Source: Alphaproteobacteria bacterium
GTDB lineage: Bacteria; Pseudomonadota; Alphaproteobacteria; GCA-2731375
NCBI GenBank assembly: GCA_016776605.1
Contig: JADHTB010000019.1
Location: 17,406 to 81,405 of the forward strand
Direction: 5' to 3'
DNA length: 64,000 bases
Made by a program: the position numbers and the translations under genes. This document shows, piece after piece, positions 1 through 9,070 of the stretch; the stretch's first letter is position 1, and each line of letters opens with the position of its first letter. The notes under the pieces were generated by a model. That model was not told where the DNA came from. It saw only the letters and a program-made list of their open reading frames with translations, and did not search any database.

Positions 1-659
1 AACGATAACTTTACCGCCGCCGCGGCAGCCCAGGGACAAAGCGGTATTGCGGCCAGCGTCAGGGCAGCCAAAAGTAGAACATGCGGTTTAGCGTTCAGGC
101 CATGTACGGCGGCATCAATGGCCGAAACGCCGAAAATCAACACCGGTATGTAGAGCGGCAACACCAACAACGATAACAGCACTCCGCCTCGCCGCACGGT
201 CAGGGTCAAGGCCGCGCCAATGGCGCCAATAAGACTAAGCGCCGGCGTACCTATCAACATGGTCAAAAGCAAGGCCGCGAAACCTTCAGTGTTCATGTTT
301 AGCAACACGGCCAATATCGGCGCGGCCAACAGCAGGGGCAATCCCGTCGTCAGCCAATGGGCGATGATCTTGGCCAGAACGATCCCCCCCAGAGGCAGTC
401 CGGACAGGGTCAGCTGTTCCAGACTTCCGTCTTCAAAATCCGCCTGAAATAGCCGGTCCAGAGACAGCATTGCGGCCAGTAAGGCGGCGACCCAAAGGAC
501 ACCCGGCGCAACGCGGGCCAGAATGGCGGGTTCCGGTCCAATGCCCAAGGGAAACAGGGTGACCGTTAAGAGGAAAAACACCAGCGCCAAAAACGTGGCG
601 CCGCCCTGGCGCACCGCCAGATGCAGATCGCGGGTGATGACAGCCACGAACGGCCTCAT
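1..659 (-). CDS. ccmB: Haem exporter protein B, CcmB (3' end cut by window edge)
   Basis: Membrane subunit of the CcmABC(D) haem-handling ABC transporter used in cytochrome c maturation (System I). The reading frame starts at ATG 659 (MRPFVAVITRDLHLAVRQGG) and stays open to base 1, giving about 219 residues, nearly the full family length of about 220. The protein is hydrophobic with about six membrane spans and has the CcmB-typical segment FEDGSLEQL after the first spans. The start overlaps the ccmA stop by ATGA, so the two are translationally coupled. The stop codon lies outside the window. The identification is from sequence pattern and the ccmA neighbour; no frameshift is seen. Confidence 0.9.
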   Translation of the reverse strand, partial: MRPFVAVITRDLHLAVRQGGATFLALVFFLLTVTLFPLGIGPEPAILARVAPGVLWVAALLAAMLSLDRLFQADFEDGSLEQLTLSGLPLGGIVLAKIIAHWLTTGLPLLLAAPILAVLLNMNTEGFAALLLTMLIGTPALSLIGAIGAALTLTVRRGGVLLSLLVLPLYIPVLIFGVSAIDAAVHGLNAKPHVLLLAALTLAAIPLCPWAAAAAVKLS

Positions 660-1264
660 TGCGGCTTCAACTGCAAAATCTCGACATCGTCCAGGCCTAG
701 TTCGATGTGGGTCGCGGCCATGACCATGCCCTTGTCGGCGCGATGGTCCATGATCGCCTGTTGCAGGCAGGCGGTTCCATCCGCATCCAGGGATACCGTG
801 GGTTCGTCGAGCAACCACAGGGTCGCGGGGGACGCAATCAGCCTGGCCAAGGCAGCCCGCCTATGCTGGCCGGCCGACAAATATTGTGCCGGCGTGTCCG
901 CCAGATGTGCAATGCCGAACGCCGCCATCGCCGTATCGATCCGCGCATCGGCGGATCCCCTGATTTTCGACCAGGTCGCAATATTCTCGCGTACCGTCAG
1001 GGCGCTCTTGACCGCATCTTGATGCGCGACGTAATGCAGCCGTGCACGGTGTTCTTCGGGATCCTCGGCGATATCCGCACCATCCCAGGTCAATTGCCCT
1101 GCTGCTGTCTTCAATAACGTAGCGGCCATTCGCAACAAGCTCGTCTTGCCGCAACCATTGGGACCGCGCAGCACAAGCGCCTGACCTGGCGCAATCTGGA
1201 AATCGAGGCCGGAAAAAATACGCCGCTCACCCCGATCGCAGGCAATGTCATGGCCCTGGAACAT
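656..1264 (-). CDS. ccmA: Haem ABC exporter ATP-binding protein CcmA
   Basis: ATPase of the cytochrome c maturation transporter that releases holo-CcmE. About 202 residues, a compact ABC domain. Walker A GPNGCGKTS is near residues 34-42, the signature region reads YLSAGQHRRAAL rather than LSGGQ (a change common in CcmA), and Walker B is LWLLDEPTVSLD followed by a switch histidine in AATHIEL. A TTG lies three codons upstream, but ATG 1264 is preferred because GAGG lies a few bases upstream. The 5' end overlaps the ispZ gene by 17 bp and the 3' end overlaps ccmB by ATGA, so the three form one minus-strand unit. ccmC would be expected beyond the window edge. Confidence 0.9.
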   Translation of the reverse strand: MFQGHDIACDRGERRIFSGLDFQIAPGQALVLRGPNGCGKTSLLRMAATLLKTAAGQLTWDGADIAEDPEEHRARLHYVAHQDAVKSALTVRENIATWSKIRGSADARIDTAMAAFGIAHLADTPAQYLSAGQHRRAALARLIASPATLWLLDEPTVSLDADGTACLQQAIMDHRADKGMVMAATHIELGLDDVEILQLKPQ

Positions 1265-1868
1265 CGGCCTCAACCTCGTCTTCGGAATTTTTCTCTGGCA
1301 AACGGTGACGGTTCATGGTCGGCAATTGCAGGACCGAGAACAAAATTGTTAGCGGCATGATGCCAAAAACTTTAAAACTCACCCAATCATCGGTCGATAC
1401 GTTGCGCCAGACAATTTCGTTCAATATGGCCAAAACCACAAAAAACATGGCCCAGCGCAAGGTCAACACGCGCCAACCCTGATCGGTCATGGGAAACATG
1501 GTTCCCATTAGGCTTTTCAGGAATGATTTACCCCGCAGTAGCCCGCCCAGAAGGATTGCCGCGAACAAAGTGTTGACGATGGTTGGTTTCAGCTTGATGA
1601 ATAGCTCGTCCTGCAAAAACAAGGTCAGGCCGCCGAAGATCAAAACGAATATGCCGGTCACCAACGGTAACGTAGGCAACCGTCGTTCCAGCATCCAGGT
1701 AATCGACAACGAGAGAATGATCGCTATCATGAAGACGCCCGTCGCCCAAAATAGTCCGGCCCGGGCGTTGGTCAGAAAAAACAGCGCCAGAGGCCCCACT
1801 TCCAAAGCAAGCTTGAGAATGGGATTTACGGCGGATGGGGCGATTACAGTTTTTGACATGGCGAACAT
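1248..1868 (-). CDS. yciB: Inner membrane septation protein A family (IspZ/YciB)
   Basis: Integral membrane protein of about 206 residues with five or six predicted hydrophobic segments. Family features are the N-terminal stretch LALEVGPLALFFLTNARAG, the central FLQDELFIKLKPTIVNTL, and the C-terminal NEIVWRNVSTDDWVSFKVFG, all characteristic of the IspZ/YciB family linked to septation and envelope synthesis. Two ATGs are possible (1868 and 1859); neither has a clear Shine-Dalgarno sequence. A longer open frame runs upstream to about 2051 but would overlap the divergent rpiA and is not family-like. The 3' end overlaps ccmA. Confidence 0.85.
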   Translation of the reverse strand: MFAMSKTVIAPSAVNPILKLALEVGPLALFFLTNARAGLFWATGVFMIAIILSLSITWMLERRLPTLPLVTGIFVLIFGGLTLFLQDELFIKLKPTIVNTLFAAILLGGLLRGKSFLKSLMGTMFPMTDQGWRVLTLRWAMFFVVLAILNEIVWRNVSTDDWVSFKVFGIMPLTILFSVLQLPTMNRHRLPEKNSEDEVEADVPGP

Positions 1869-1931
1869 ATAGCCCGGATCGAAGTGAACTGAAACGAAAC
1901 AGAACACCGATCCAAAAAAAAGGTTGCCCCT

Positions 1932-2609
1932 ATGAGCGATGAAGCAAAACGAATGGCAGCCGGCGCGGCGGTGGAATTGGTGCTGGACGGCATGCGTCTG
2001 GGCATCGGCACGGGATCCACGGCCGAGCATTTCATCCATCTTTTGGCCCAACGGGTAAAAGCCGGGTTGTCCGTAACTGGAATTGCAACATCGGAGCGAA
2101 GTGCTGAATTGTGCAGCCGGTTGGGCATTCCGCTGACCAATCTGGATGAAACCCCAAGCCTTGATTTGGCCGTGGACGGCGCCGACGAGTTTGACGGAGC
2201 GCTAAATTTAATAAAGGGCGGCGGCGGCGCATTGCTAAGAGAAAAAATTGTCGCTGCGGCGGCGAAACGTTTTGTGGTCATTGCCGATGCCAGCAAGCAA
2301 GTCGCTGTGTTAGGGGCCTTTCCCCTGCCTGTCGAGATTATACCTATGGCCCGTCAACCGTTGAGCCAGCGCCTGGCGAAGCTGGGCGCCGTAGTGGCCC
2401 TGCGTCAAACGGCGGACGGTAAACCGTTCCGTAGCGACGAGAATCACTGGATCCTGGATTGCGCCTTTGGTCCAGCAATCACCGATCCGCCTAGACTGGC
2501 ACACACTCTTTCCGGCATGCCTGGCGTGGTCGAGCACGGCTTGTTTTGCGGCATGACGGAACGGGTTTTACTGGGAAGCGACGATCAGGTGACCGTCATC
2601 AACTCTTAA
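1932..2609 (+). CDS. rpiA: Ribose-5-phosphate isomerase A
   Basis: Interconverts ribose 5-phosphate and ribulose 5-phosphate in the pentose phosphate pathway. 225 residues, the normal RpiA size. Visible motifs are the phosphate-binding GIGTGSTAEHF near residue 25, the catalytic DGADEF near residue 82, and KGGGGALLREKI with the conserved lysine near residues 93-104. ATG 1932 is preceded by AAGG at about 8 bases. It is divergent from yciB with about 60 bp between starts and convergent with the heparinase-like gene, whose stop it overlaps. rpe, the next pentose phosphate enzyme, lies 1.8 kb away on the other strand. Confidence 0.96.
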   Translation: MSDEAKRMAAGAAVELVLDGMRLGIGTGSTAEHFIHLLAQRVKAGLSVTGIATSERSAELCSRLGIPLTNLDETPSLDLAVDGADEFDGALNLIKGGGGALLREKIVAAAAKRFVVIADASKQVAVLGAFPLPVEIIPMARQPLSQRLAKLGAVVALRQTADGKPFRSDENHWILDCAFGPAITDPPRLAHTLSGMPGVVEHGLFCGMTERVLLGSDDQVTVINS

Positions 2610-4243
2610 ACCTGCCGGAAGGCCCATTTGATGACATTGCCGTCGGGTCGGAAAGTGGCGGAGAGGACGATCTGCTGGCTGCGGCGAATACGGCCGGACC
2701 GTCCCAGATAGACGCTTTCCGCCATGGCTATTTCGGCGCCACCGGCACGAAACCGCCATCCCTGGCCGCCGCCCAACCGCAACAAGACTGCAGAGCCCCC
2801 CTGAACGGCGGAAGCTTGCACATCAGGGTGCAAATGAAATCGAACGGCAACGGAACGCTCCGCGGTTTCCATGTCCGGCCCCGGCGGGCCGCTTGCATCC
2901 AACCGGTCCTCGCCCCGCACATCGCCGCCCGAGGCATCCAGATACAGCCGCCGACGGTGGGTCGCCCCAAACCGCTGGCGATAGCCATCATGATGCAACT
3001 CCAACCAGGTATTGCCAACTTCATCTTCGTGCCGGCGGCAGTGAAGACGGGTGGGATTAGGTCCAAAGCTACCGTCAGATATGATCGGCCAGGCATTAGC
3101 GTTGTTGAATTGCAGCGTCGAATGAGCGGCCGTTGCCCGCGCCGCCTCGCGCCATTCGGCGCTACGCTGCCGCCCGCTGCCACAATTGACGATCAGACGC
3201 CGTTTGCCGATGGACAGTTCGAACCCACCGCCACCCGCATGGGCGTATCGACCCCATTCACCAGCCGGCGGCGCCCCGGTATCGGTCAATAGAACCGCAC
3301 TGCCAGCGGTCATCCGTTGAAACCCCGATTGCGTCGCGCTCAACAGTGCCTTGCCCTTCACGCCGGCCCGGACCAGGGTTGTCTCCACGCTGTCAGGGTT
3401 TTCTTCGAATCCGCCGTTGAATAACGCTAGTCCGCCATCCCCATGGCGAAGCCCCTGCAGCAAAGGTGCCATCCGGCCAATTGCCGTGTGCAGCCAATCG
3501 GGAACAGGCCGTCCGGAATCGCCAACCGCCCCGCGCAGTGCAATCAGCCGCCGCAAGACAGCCATTAGATCCGAAGGCGCGCGGCTGTTATAGCCGCCAT
3601 CCTTCATGGTTTGATTTTCCAGCAAACTTTCGATTTGCCGCAGGCCCTTGATTGCGGCCCCGTCTTCGCCCGGCAACGCCATGGCGCCATAGACCAGGCC
3701 CAGCAGGGCGGACAATTGTTCGGCGCCAAACCGCGCGTCGCCGGCTGTCCGATGCAAGTGCAGCCATTGCGCCGTAAGAGAGCCCAGAAAGGCATCGGCA
3801 AACTCCGTATCCGCCCCTTGCAGCAGAAAGCGTCCCTGACCCAGCCAAGCTGTTATGCGTTGGCCAAGCACGCCTGGAGACCAGGTTATCGGATCGACAT
3901 CACGGCACAGGTCTATCCATGAGCGCACCAGCCGGCGGGCATAGGCCAGCGCCGTTTCGCCACCCGATTCCCCAAAATGGCGGAGCCATTCGAAGCCATG
4001 CAATTCGGCGAGCCATTCATGATCGTCGGGCCGCAGTCGCCAGGGCGGTTGGTTCGGCGCATTGGCTTCCCGCCCGGCAAAGCGATACTGGCCCCGGAAC
4101 AACGCGTCCGCCACGCTCGGATCGCCCGGCCAAGGGTCCTGGGGCAAAAAGTCCAGCTGTTCAATGTGGCGCCGTTCGAGGGCATAACGGTACAGGCGGG
4201 TTCGATATCCAGCATTTTTCAGCCGCCTCCAACCGTCATTCAT
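2606..4243 (-). CDS. Heparinase II/III family protein
   Basis: 545 residues with an alpha-helical N-terminal toroid-like half (about residues 40-300, with WLHLHRTAGDARFGAEQLSALLGL) and a C-terminal beta-rich heparinase II/III domain starting around residue 320 (AHAGGGGFELSIGKRRLIVNCGSG, HSTLQFNN). This family of polysaccharide lyase-like proteins is commonly encoded beside rsmB and rpe in alphaproteobacteria; its substrate is unknown. No signal peptide is evident, which fits a cytoplasmic location or non-classical export. It ends against rpiA (convergent, 4-bp overlap). The CTAGAGC-type repeat at 4305-4367 separates it from the upstream rpe. Confidence 0.85.
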   Translation of the reverse strand: MNDGWRRLKNAGYRTRLYRYALERRHIEQLDFLPQDPWPGDPSVADALFRGQYRFAGREANAPNQPPWRLRPDDHEWLAELHGFEWLRHFGESGGETALAYARRLVRSWIDLCRDVDPITWSPGVLGQRITAWLGQGRFLLQGADTEFADAFLGSLTAQWLHLHRTAGDARFGAEQLSALLGLVYGAMALPGEDGAAIKGLRQIESLLENQTMKDGGYNSRAPSDLMAVLRRLIALRGAVGDSGRPVPDWLHTAIGRMAPLLQGLRHGDGGLALFNGGFEENPDSVETTLVRAGVKGKALLSATQSGFQRMTAGSAVLLTDTGAPPAGEWGRYAHAGGGGFELSIGKRRLIVNCGSGRQRSAEWREAARATAAHSTLQFNNANAWPIISDGSFGPNPTRLHCRRHEDEVGNTWLELHHDGYRQRFGATHRRRLYLDASGGDVRGEDRLDASGPPGPDMETAERSVAVRFHLHPDVQASAVQGGSAVLLRLGGGQGWRFRAGGAEIAMAESVYLGRSGRIRRSQQIVLSATFRPDGNVIKWAFRQV

Positions 4244-4304
4244 ATCGTCGCGTATTCCCAGGCCAAGAACGTATCTGTTTCCAATACGCCCGATTCTTAA
4301 GAGT

Positions 4305-4367
4305 TAGAGCAATTGAATCAATCCCCTGGATCGCATATGCGATTCCATGAGTGCTAAATCTGCTCTA
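4305..4367. repeat. Interspersed palindromic repeat, module A copy 1
   Basis: A 63-bp element with inverted ends: TAGAGCAATTGAATC on the left and a GCTCTA end on the right, around an internal palindrome GGATCGCATATGCGATTCC. It matches the module A repeats at 24154 and 25063 in ends, length and centre. It lies between the start of the heparinase-like gene and the end of rpe. The TAG stop codon of rpe (4365-4367 on the minus strand) is formed by the repeat's right end. Confidence 0.75.
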
Positions 4368-5033
4368 TACCGCGTTGCCCCGCAGTGCCGTTATATTGGC
4401 CGCGTAACATTCCACGCCACCGGTGAAGGTCGCCGTACCGGCCACCAAAACATCCGCCCCCGCGGCAACCACGTCAGCCGCGTTCAAGACATTGATACCG
4501 CCATCAACCTGCAAATCAATCTTGCGCTCCGTCGCATCAATAAGAGCGCGCAATTGGCGAATTTTCGCCAATTGCCCTGGTATGAATGATTGCCCGCCGA
4601 AGCCCGGATTGACGCTCATCACCAGGACAAGGTCCAGATATTCCAGCAACGGCTCCACCGCCGCGATGGCCGTGCCCGGGTTCAAGGCTAATCCGGCGCG
4701 GGCGCCCTGGTCCTTGATCAATTGGATGGTCCGGTGCAGATGAGCGCCGGCCTCCGCATGAACCGTGACGATATCGGCTCCGGCGGATATAAAATCGGGG
4801 ATATAAGGGTCCACCGGGCTGATCATTAGGTGCACATCAAAGGGCAATTTGCTGTGCGGACGAAGGGCGGCAATTACGGCCGGCCCAATGGTCAAATTGG
4901 GTACGAAATGGCCGTCCATGACGTCAATATGGATATAATCGGCGCCGGCCTCGCTAACCGCCCGGACTTCCGCGCCCAACGCGGCAAAATCAGCGGAAAG
5001 AATCGACGGTGCGATGCGGGTGTTCTGTTGCAT
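4365..5033 (-). CDS. rpe: Ribulose-phosphate 3-epimerase
   Basis: Epimerises ribulose 5-phosphate and xylulose 5-phosphate; a (beta/alpha)8 barrel metalloenzyme of 222 residues, normal length. Motifs present are [13 protein letters not shown], the metal-binding and catalytic [37 protein letters not shown] and DGGIN. It starts at ATG 5033, 40 bp downstream of the rsmB stop, so the two are probably co-transcribed. Its stop codon is supplied by the end of a palindromic repeat. Confidence 0.97.
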   Translation of the reverse strand: MQQNTRIAPSILSADFAALGAEVRAVSEAGADYIHIDVMDGHFVPNLTIGPAVIAALRPHSKLPFDVHLMISPVDPYIPDFISAGADIVTVHAEAGAHLHRTIQLIKDQGARAGLALNPGTAIAAVEPLLEYLDLVLVMSVNPGFGGQSFIPGQLAKIRQLRALIDATERKIDLQVDGGINVLNAADVVAAGADVLVAGTATFTGGVECYAANITALRGNAV

Positions 5034-5072
5034 GAGCGCTAGGTAGCAGTTTGCTTTGTTGGCCGCAACAAT

Positions 5073-6368
5073 CTAACCGTTCCGCATGAGGCGGCAGGCA
5101 TAAAACCCATCCATTCCGCCCAGGTGATGGGGCAATGTGCGCATATCCCCAAGCGGCGTGATCAGCTCATCCAGGCCAAATAATTCCGCCGCGATAATGG
5201 GCCGCCGCGCGGCGGGTGCGCCCGATGCCAAGAATGCGTCTATCCGTTGCTCACATTCTTCAGGCTGAAGCGAGCAAGTGATGTAAATCAGCGTCCCGCC
5301 CGGCGCCAACATCTCCATTGCGGCCCGTAACAACTGATCCTGCAGGGCTGCCGCCTGATCGATATCTTCGGGCGTCCGCAAATGCCAGATGTCGGGATGC
5401 CGACGAATCGTTCCCGTGGCGCTGCACGGGGCGTCCAAAAGGATCAGATCAAAAGGCTTGGCCGGCCGCCAGGACAAAACGTCGGCCACCATTGTCTCGG
5501 CCTGCAAATTCAGCCGCTCCAGGTTGGAGCGCAGCAACGCCATTCTTTTTGGCGCACTGTCGATTGCCGTGACCCGCGCACCGGACACCGCCAATTGAGC
5601 AGTTTTTCCGCCGGGTGCCGCGCAAAGGTCCAACACCTCCCGGTCCGCCACCTCCCCCAACAGCAGCACAGGCAGGGCCGCGGCAGCGTCCTGGACCCAC
5701 CATTCCCCCGCCTCAAATCCAGGCAATTCCTGAATGGCGCCCCCCGCCGTGCGGCGCAGACTGCCCGTCGCCAGGACGTCCCCCTGCAATGCTTGCGCCC
5801 AGGCGCCGGCGTCACTTTTAAAGGTCAGGTCCAACGCCGGCTCCAACAGCATGCTGGCGATCATTCTCTGCGCAACCTCGGCGCCATATGCCGCTGACCA
5901 GGTTTGCCAAAGCCAGTCGGGACAATTCAGCCGCACTTCATCCTGGTCGGCCAAAATCAACGCCGCGTCACGGGTTAGACGCCTGGCAACCGCGTTGACC
6001 AGGCCGCTTAGGTGGCGCAGGCGGGGTGCCATCAGGCGGACCGCGCCGTCCGCCACCGCATGGGCCGGGGTGCCGAGAAACAGGGCCTGGGCGGCGGCGA
6101 GGCGCAGCGCGTTGAGGGCCGGTTTTGCGGCGCGGTTTAACGGTTTATCCAGACAGCGGGAAATGGCATCGTCAATTTGACCGAGTCGGCGCAATACGGT
6201 GACCACAAGCAGGCGAGCAAAGGCGCGGTCCCGTGGTTCTAAACCGGCCAGCCGCCGTCCCGGTTCCAACTCATCAGACAGGGCCTGATCCAGCATTTGC
6301 CGTCGATCCAAAATCTGGCCCAAAAGCCGCGCTGCGGCGGCCCGTGACCGATGCCCCGTATCACTCAT
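5073..6368 (-). CDS. rsmB: 16S rRNA (cytosine-C5)-methyltransferase RsmB/Sun family
   Basis: Methylates C967 of 16S rRNA (E. coli numbering) using S-adenosylmethionine. About 431 residues. The N-terminal NusB-like helical domain covers about residues 1-140 (RAAAARLLGQIL, LEPRDRAFARLLV) and is followed by the methyltransferase core with the SAM loop DLCAAPGGKTAQL, the catalytic-assist motif LLDAPCSATG and the nucleophile motif ITCSLQPEECEQR. A GTG lies one codon upstream; ATG 6368 is chosen. It is divergent from the small DUF1674 gene and upstream of rpe on the minus strand. Confidence 0.93.
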   Translation of the reverse strand: MSDTGHRSRAAAARLLGQILDRRQMLDQALSDELEPGRRLAGLEPRDRAFARLLVVTVLRRLGQIDDAISRCLDKPLNRAAKPALNALRLAAAQALFLGTPAHAVADGAVRLMAPRLRHLSGLVNAVARRLTRDAALILADQDEVRLNCPDWLWQTWSAAYGAEVAQRMIASMLLEPALDLTFKSDAGAWAQALQGDVLATGSLRRTAGGAIQELPGFEAGEWWVQDAAAALPVLLLGEVADREVLDLCAAPGGKTAQLAVSGARVTAIDSAPKRMALLRSNLERLNLQAETMVADVLSWRPAKPFDLILLDAPCSATGTIRRHPDIWHLRTPEDIDQAAALQDQLLRAAMEMLAPGGTLIYITCSLQPEECEQRIDAFLASGAPAARRPIIAAELFGLDELITPLGDMRTLPHHLGGMDGFYACRLMRNG

Positions 6369-6520
6369 CACTCATTCATCCCGTAAGCTGGCGCCATTCT
6401 TGGTTGGCCCTGTTCCCAGACACTGGTAGGTTCCAGCCTGATGGATATGTAACCAAGCTGATCGCGCAATCAAGTCGGTCGTATCCACGGCGGCGCATTC
6501 CATCTGGGAGACAACGTTAA

Positions 6521-6685
6521 ATGCCAACCAAAACACCCGCTTCAACGCAGCCTGATGAAAGCAAAATTGAACCGGAAACGGGCACGGAAAAGCAGCGGCC
6601 CGTCAAGGAAATCGGCGGCCCCAAGGGCCTTGAGCCAACCCGCTATGGTGATTGGGAGCGGAAGGGGATCGTATCAGATTTCTGA
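6521..6685 (+). CDS. DUF1674 / SDHAF4-like succinate dehydrogenase assembly factor
   Basis: A 54-residue protein (ATG 6521, TGA 6683-6685) whose C-terminal half carries the whole DUF1674 signature: EIGGPKGLEPTRYGDWERKG followed by the terminal IVSDF. DUF1674 is the bacterial counterpart of mitochondrial SDHAF4, which binds flavinylated SdhA during complex II assembly. The N-terminal 28 residues are polar and low complexity, as usual. It is divergent from rsmB, the standard arrangement in many alphaproteobacteria. A module C repeat begins about 10 bp after its stop. Confidence 0.93.
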   Translation: MPTKTPASTQPDESKIEPETGTEKQRPVKEIGGPKGLEPTRYGDWERKGIVSDF

Positions 6686-6694
6686 TTTCGGCAT

Positions 6695-6720
6695 TCTAGA
6701 GCATATCCGGGGTATTCTGG
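6695..6720. repeat. Interspersed repeat, module C (reverse orientation)
   Basis: CTAGAGCATATCCGGGGTAT followed by TCTGGA. This is the reverse complement of the module C element at 63365-63400 (TTTAGAGCAGTTCAGAATAC, then CCCGG) with few changes. It sits between the convergent DUF1674 and SDR genes, about 10 bp after the former's stop. It may act as a transcription end structure. Confidence 0.6.
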
Positions 6721-6736
6721 AGACCGCCGCCCCTAC

Positions 6737-7525
6737 TCAGACGACGGGCGACAGACCGCCATCAACGTTGATCGCCGTCCCTGTGATGTAGGAGCCCGCA
6801 TCGGAGGCCAGGAAGCACGCCATGTTGGCGAATTCTTCGGCCGTACCCAGTCGACCCATTGGAACCCCACGTTCCACCGCCATGCCCGAGAGGAATTCGT
6901 CCATGGGCATCTCTGGGGCAAGGGCTTCGTGTCGGCGTACCCATTGTCCACTTTCAATGATGCCCGTGCACAAGGCGTTGACGAGTACGTTGTGGGACGC
7001 GCCTTCGCTCGCCAAAACCTTGGTCAGCGCCATGCCGGCCGCCCGCGTCACCGCCGTCGGCGCACTGCCGCCCCGGGGCGCCTTGGCCGCGGTATTGAGA
7101 ATATTGATAATTCGGCCCCATTTCCGCAGTTTCATTCCGGGCAGAGCCAAACGGCACAGACGCACCGCCGCCATCAACTTTAGATCAATATCGAATTGCC
7201 AGGTCTCGTCGGTTATTTCTTCGAACTTTCCGGTTTGTGACGTGCCCGCGTTATTGACCAGAATATCTATCTGCCCGAAATCAGCCTGCACTTTGCCAAA
7301 TAGCTCCGTGACCTGCGCGGCCTTGCTCACGTCCGCTGAATAAGCCATGACGCGCTGGCCGGTATCCTGGGCAATTTCGTCCCGCGTCGCCTCCAACAGC
7401 TCCATACGCCGGGCCGCAATAGCGATATCCGCGCCGGCCCGCGCAAACCCGTGCGCCATGGCCTTACCCAACCCCTCGCTACCTCCGGTGATCAGGGCCA
7501 CCCGCCCATCCATGCGCAATTCCAT
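6737..7525 (-). CDS. SDR family oxidoreductase
   Basis: 262-residue short-chain dehydrogenase/reductase with classical features: nucleotide-binding TGGSEGLGKAMA near residue 14 (GxxxGxG), NNAG in DILVNNAGTSQTGK, and the C-terminal FLASDAGSYITGTAINVDGG found in FabG-like enzymes. In place of the usual YxxxK motif the region reads AAKAPRGGSAPTAVTRAAGMALTK (quoted by parts: APTAVTRAA), so the catalytic tyrosine and lysine are replaced by T and R. This suggests altered or lost dehydrogenase activity. Start ATG 7525 has GGGAG upstream. Substrate is not predictable. Confidence 0.85.
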   Translation of the reverse strand: MELRMDGRVALITGGSEGLGKAMAHGFARAGADIAIAARRMELLEATRDEIAQDTGQRVMAYSADVSKAAQVTELFGKVQADFGQIDILVNNAGTSQTGKFEEITDETWQFDIDLKLMAAVRLCRLALPGMKLRKWGRIINILNTAAKAPRGGSAPTAVTRAAGMALTKVLASEGASHNVLVNALCTGIIESGQWVRRHEALAPEMPMDEFLSGMAVERGVPMGRLGTAEEFANMACFLASDAGSYITGTAINVDGGLSPVV

Positions 7526-7714
7526 GACAGTCTCCCAAAATGCCTAAATCCAAGCGGGCATCATACAATCTCATCATGCCGATTGAAGTCATCATTTAGC
7601 GTCCTTACATCTTTGTAAGCAATTTCCCCCATTTTACCGGCGCGGCGGTCGCATTGCCGCAACGGAAGTCCTATACAGGGCAACAGAGTTGTCTTCTAAC
7701 GGTGGAGATACCGA

Positions 7715-9070
7715 ATGAGCCAAGACCCGGCCAATACGGCCAACGATCTAAACCTGCTGTCCGACCTTGTCGCTAAGGCGACGCGGGCCGGCGCGGAGGC
7801 CGCCGATGCGGTGTTGTTCGAATCCGCCTCGCTCGAAGTCAGCTACCGCCTGGGCGCGCGCGAGGATCTGGAGAGATCGGAAAGCAAAGACCTTGGCCTG
7901 CGGATTTTTCTCGGCCAGAAACAAGCTATTGTTTCCTCCACCGATATGTCCACGGACAGCCTGGAAGAATTACTGCAACGGGGCCTGGCCATGGCGCGCG
8001 CCATGCCCGATGATCCTTATTGCGGTCTGGCGGATACGGATCGCCTGTGCCGGGACATCCCCGACCTGGACCTCAACGACGACGGGGAGCCAACGCCAGA
8101 GGCGCTGTACGAGATGGCGGCGGAGGCCGAGGCAGCCGCCCTGGCGGTTGAGGGGGTTAGCAATTCCGAAAGCGCCGGCGCCGGTTGGGGCCGCAACCGC
8201 ATTGCCCTGGTCACGTCGAACGGCTTTGCGGGCGGTTACGCCACCTCATCCCATTCGCTGTTCGCATCCGTCATTGCGGGTGAAGGCACGGGGATGGAGC
8301 GCGACTATGATTTCACCTCGGCCCACCATGCCGCGGACCTTGCCGAGGCCGCCGCCATCGGCACGGCGGCGGGCGAGCGGGCCGTTAGACGCCTGAACCC
8401 GCGCAAGGTCGAAAGCCAGAAATTGCCGGTGATTTTTGACCCCCGCGTCTCCCAATCCATGCTTGGGCACTTCACGGGCGCCACCAACGGTATATCGGTG
8501 GCGCGCGGCACATCGTTCCTAAAGAATAGTCTGGGCAAAAAGGTATTCGCGGACGGCGTCAATATTGTCGATGACCCCCATCGGTCACGGGGCTTGGCGT
8601 CAAAACCGTTTGACGGTGAAGGCGTGGCAAACCACAAGTGGATGTTGGTGGAAGACGGTGAATTGGCTACTTGGATCATGGACACGGCATCGGCCCGGCA
8701 ATTGGGTCTGGCAACCACTGGCCATGCCAGCCGGGGCACCTCGGGCCCGCCCTCGCCAAGCACGACAAATCTGTATATGCAGCCCGGCACCTGCAGCCGG
8801 GACGACCTGCTGGCCGGTGTCGCCACCGGTTTATACGTCTCTGAACTGATTGGTTTTGGCGTCAATGGCGTGACCGGCGATTACAGCCGTGGCGCCTCTG
8901 GTTTCTGGATAGAGGACGGCGTCCTGACCCATCCGGTGTCGGAATTGACCATCGCGGGAAACCTGAAAGACATGTTCTTGCATATAACCCCGGCCGACGA
9001 TTTGACGTTCCGCTATGGCAGCAATGCGCCCACCTTGCGCATTGATGGCCTGATGGTGGCCGGAACGTGA
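7715..9070 (+). CDS. pmbA: TldD/PmbA family protein, TldE (PmbA) type
   Basis: 451 residues. PmbA/TldE partners TldD in a zinc protease complex that matures microcins and degrades some antitoxins. The PmbA subunit lacks the HExxxH metal site, and none is seen here. Family regions are SLEVSYRLGAREDLERSE, LGLRIFLGQKQAIVSSTD, the C-terminal ATTGHASRGTSGPPSPSTTN and GVNGVTGDYSRGASGFWIEDG. ATG 7715 has GGAG at 8 bases. The stop overlaps the GTG start of the next gene (GTGA), so the pair is translationally coupled. tldD is not in the window. Confidence 0.9.
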   Translation: MSQDPANTANDLNLLSDLVAKATRAGAEAADAVLFESASLEVSYRLGAREDLERSESKDLGLRIFLGQKQAIVSSTDMSTDSLEELLQRGLAMARAMPDDPYCGLADTDRLCRDIPDLDLNDDGEPTPEALYEMAAEAEAAALAVEGVSNSESAGAGWGRNRIALVTSNGFAGGYATSSHSLFASVIAGEGTGMERDYDFTSAHHAADLAEAAAIGTAAGERAVRRLNPRKVESQKLPVIFDPRVSQSMLGHFTGATNGISVARGTSFLKNSLGKKVFADGVNIVDDPHRSRGLASKPFDGEGVANHKWMLVEDGELATWIMDTASARQLGLATTGHASRGTSGPPSPSTTNLYMQPGTCSRDDLLAGVATGLYVSELIGFGVNGVTGDYSRGASGFWIEDGVLTHPVSELTIAGNLKDMFLHITPADDLTFRYGSNAPTLRIDGLMVAGT

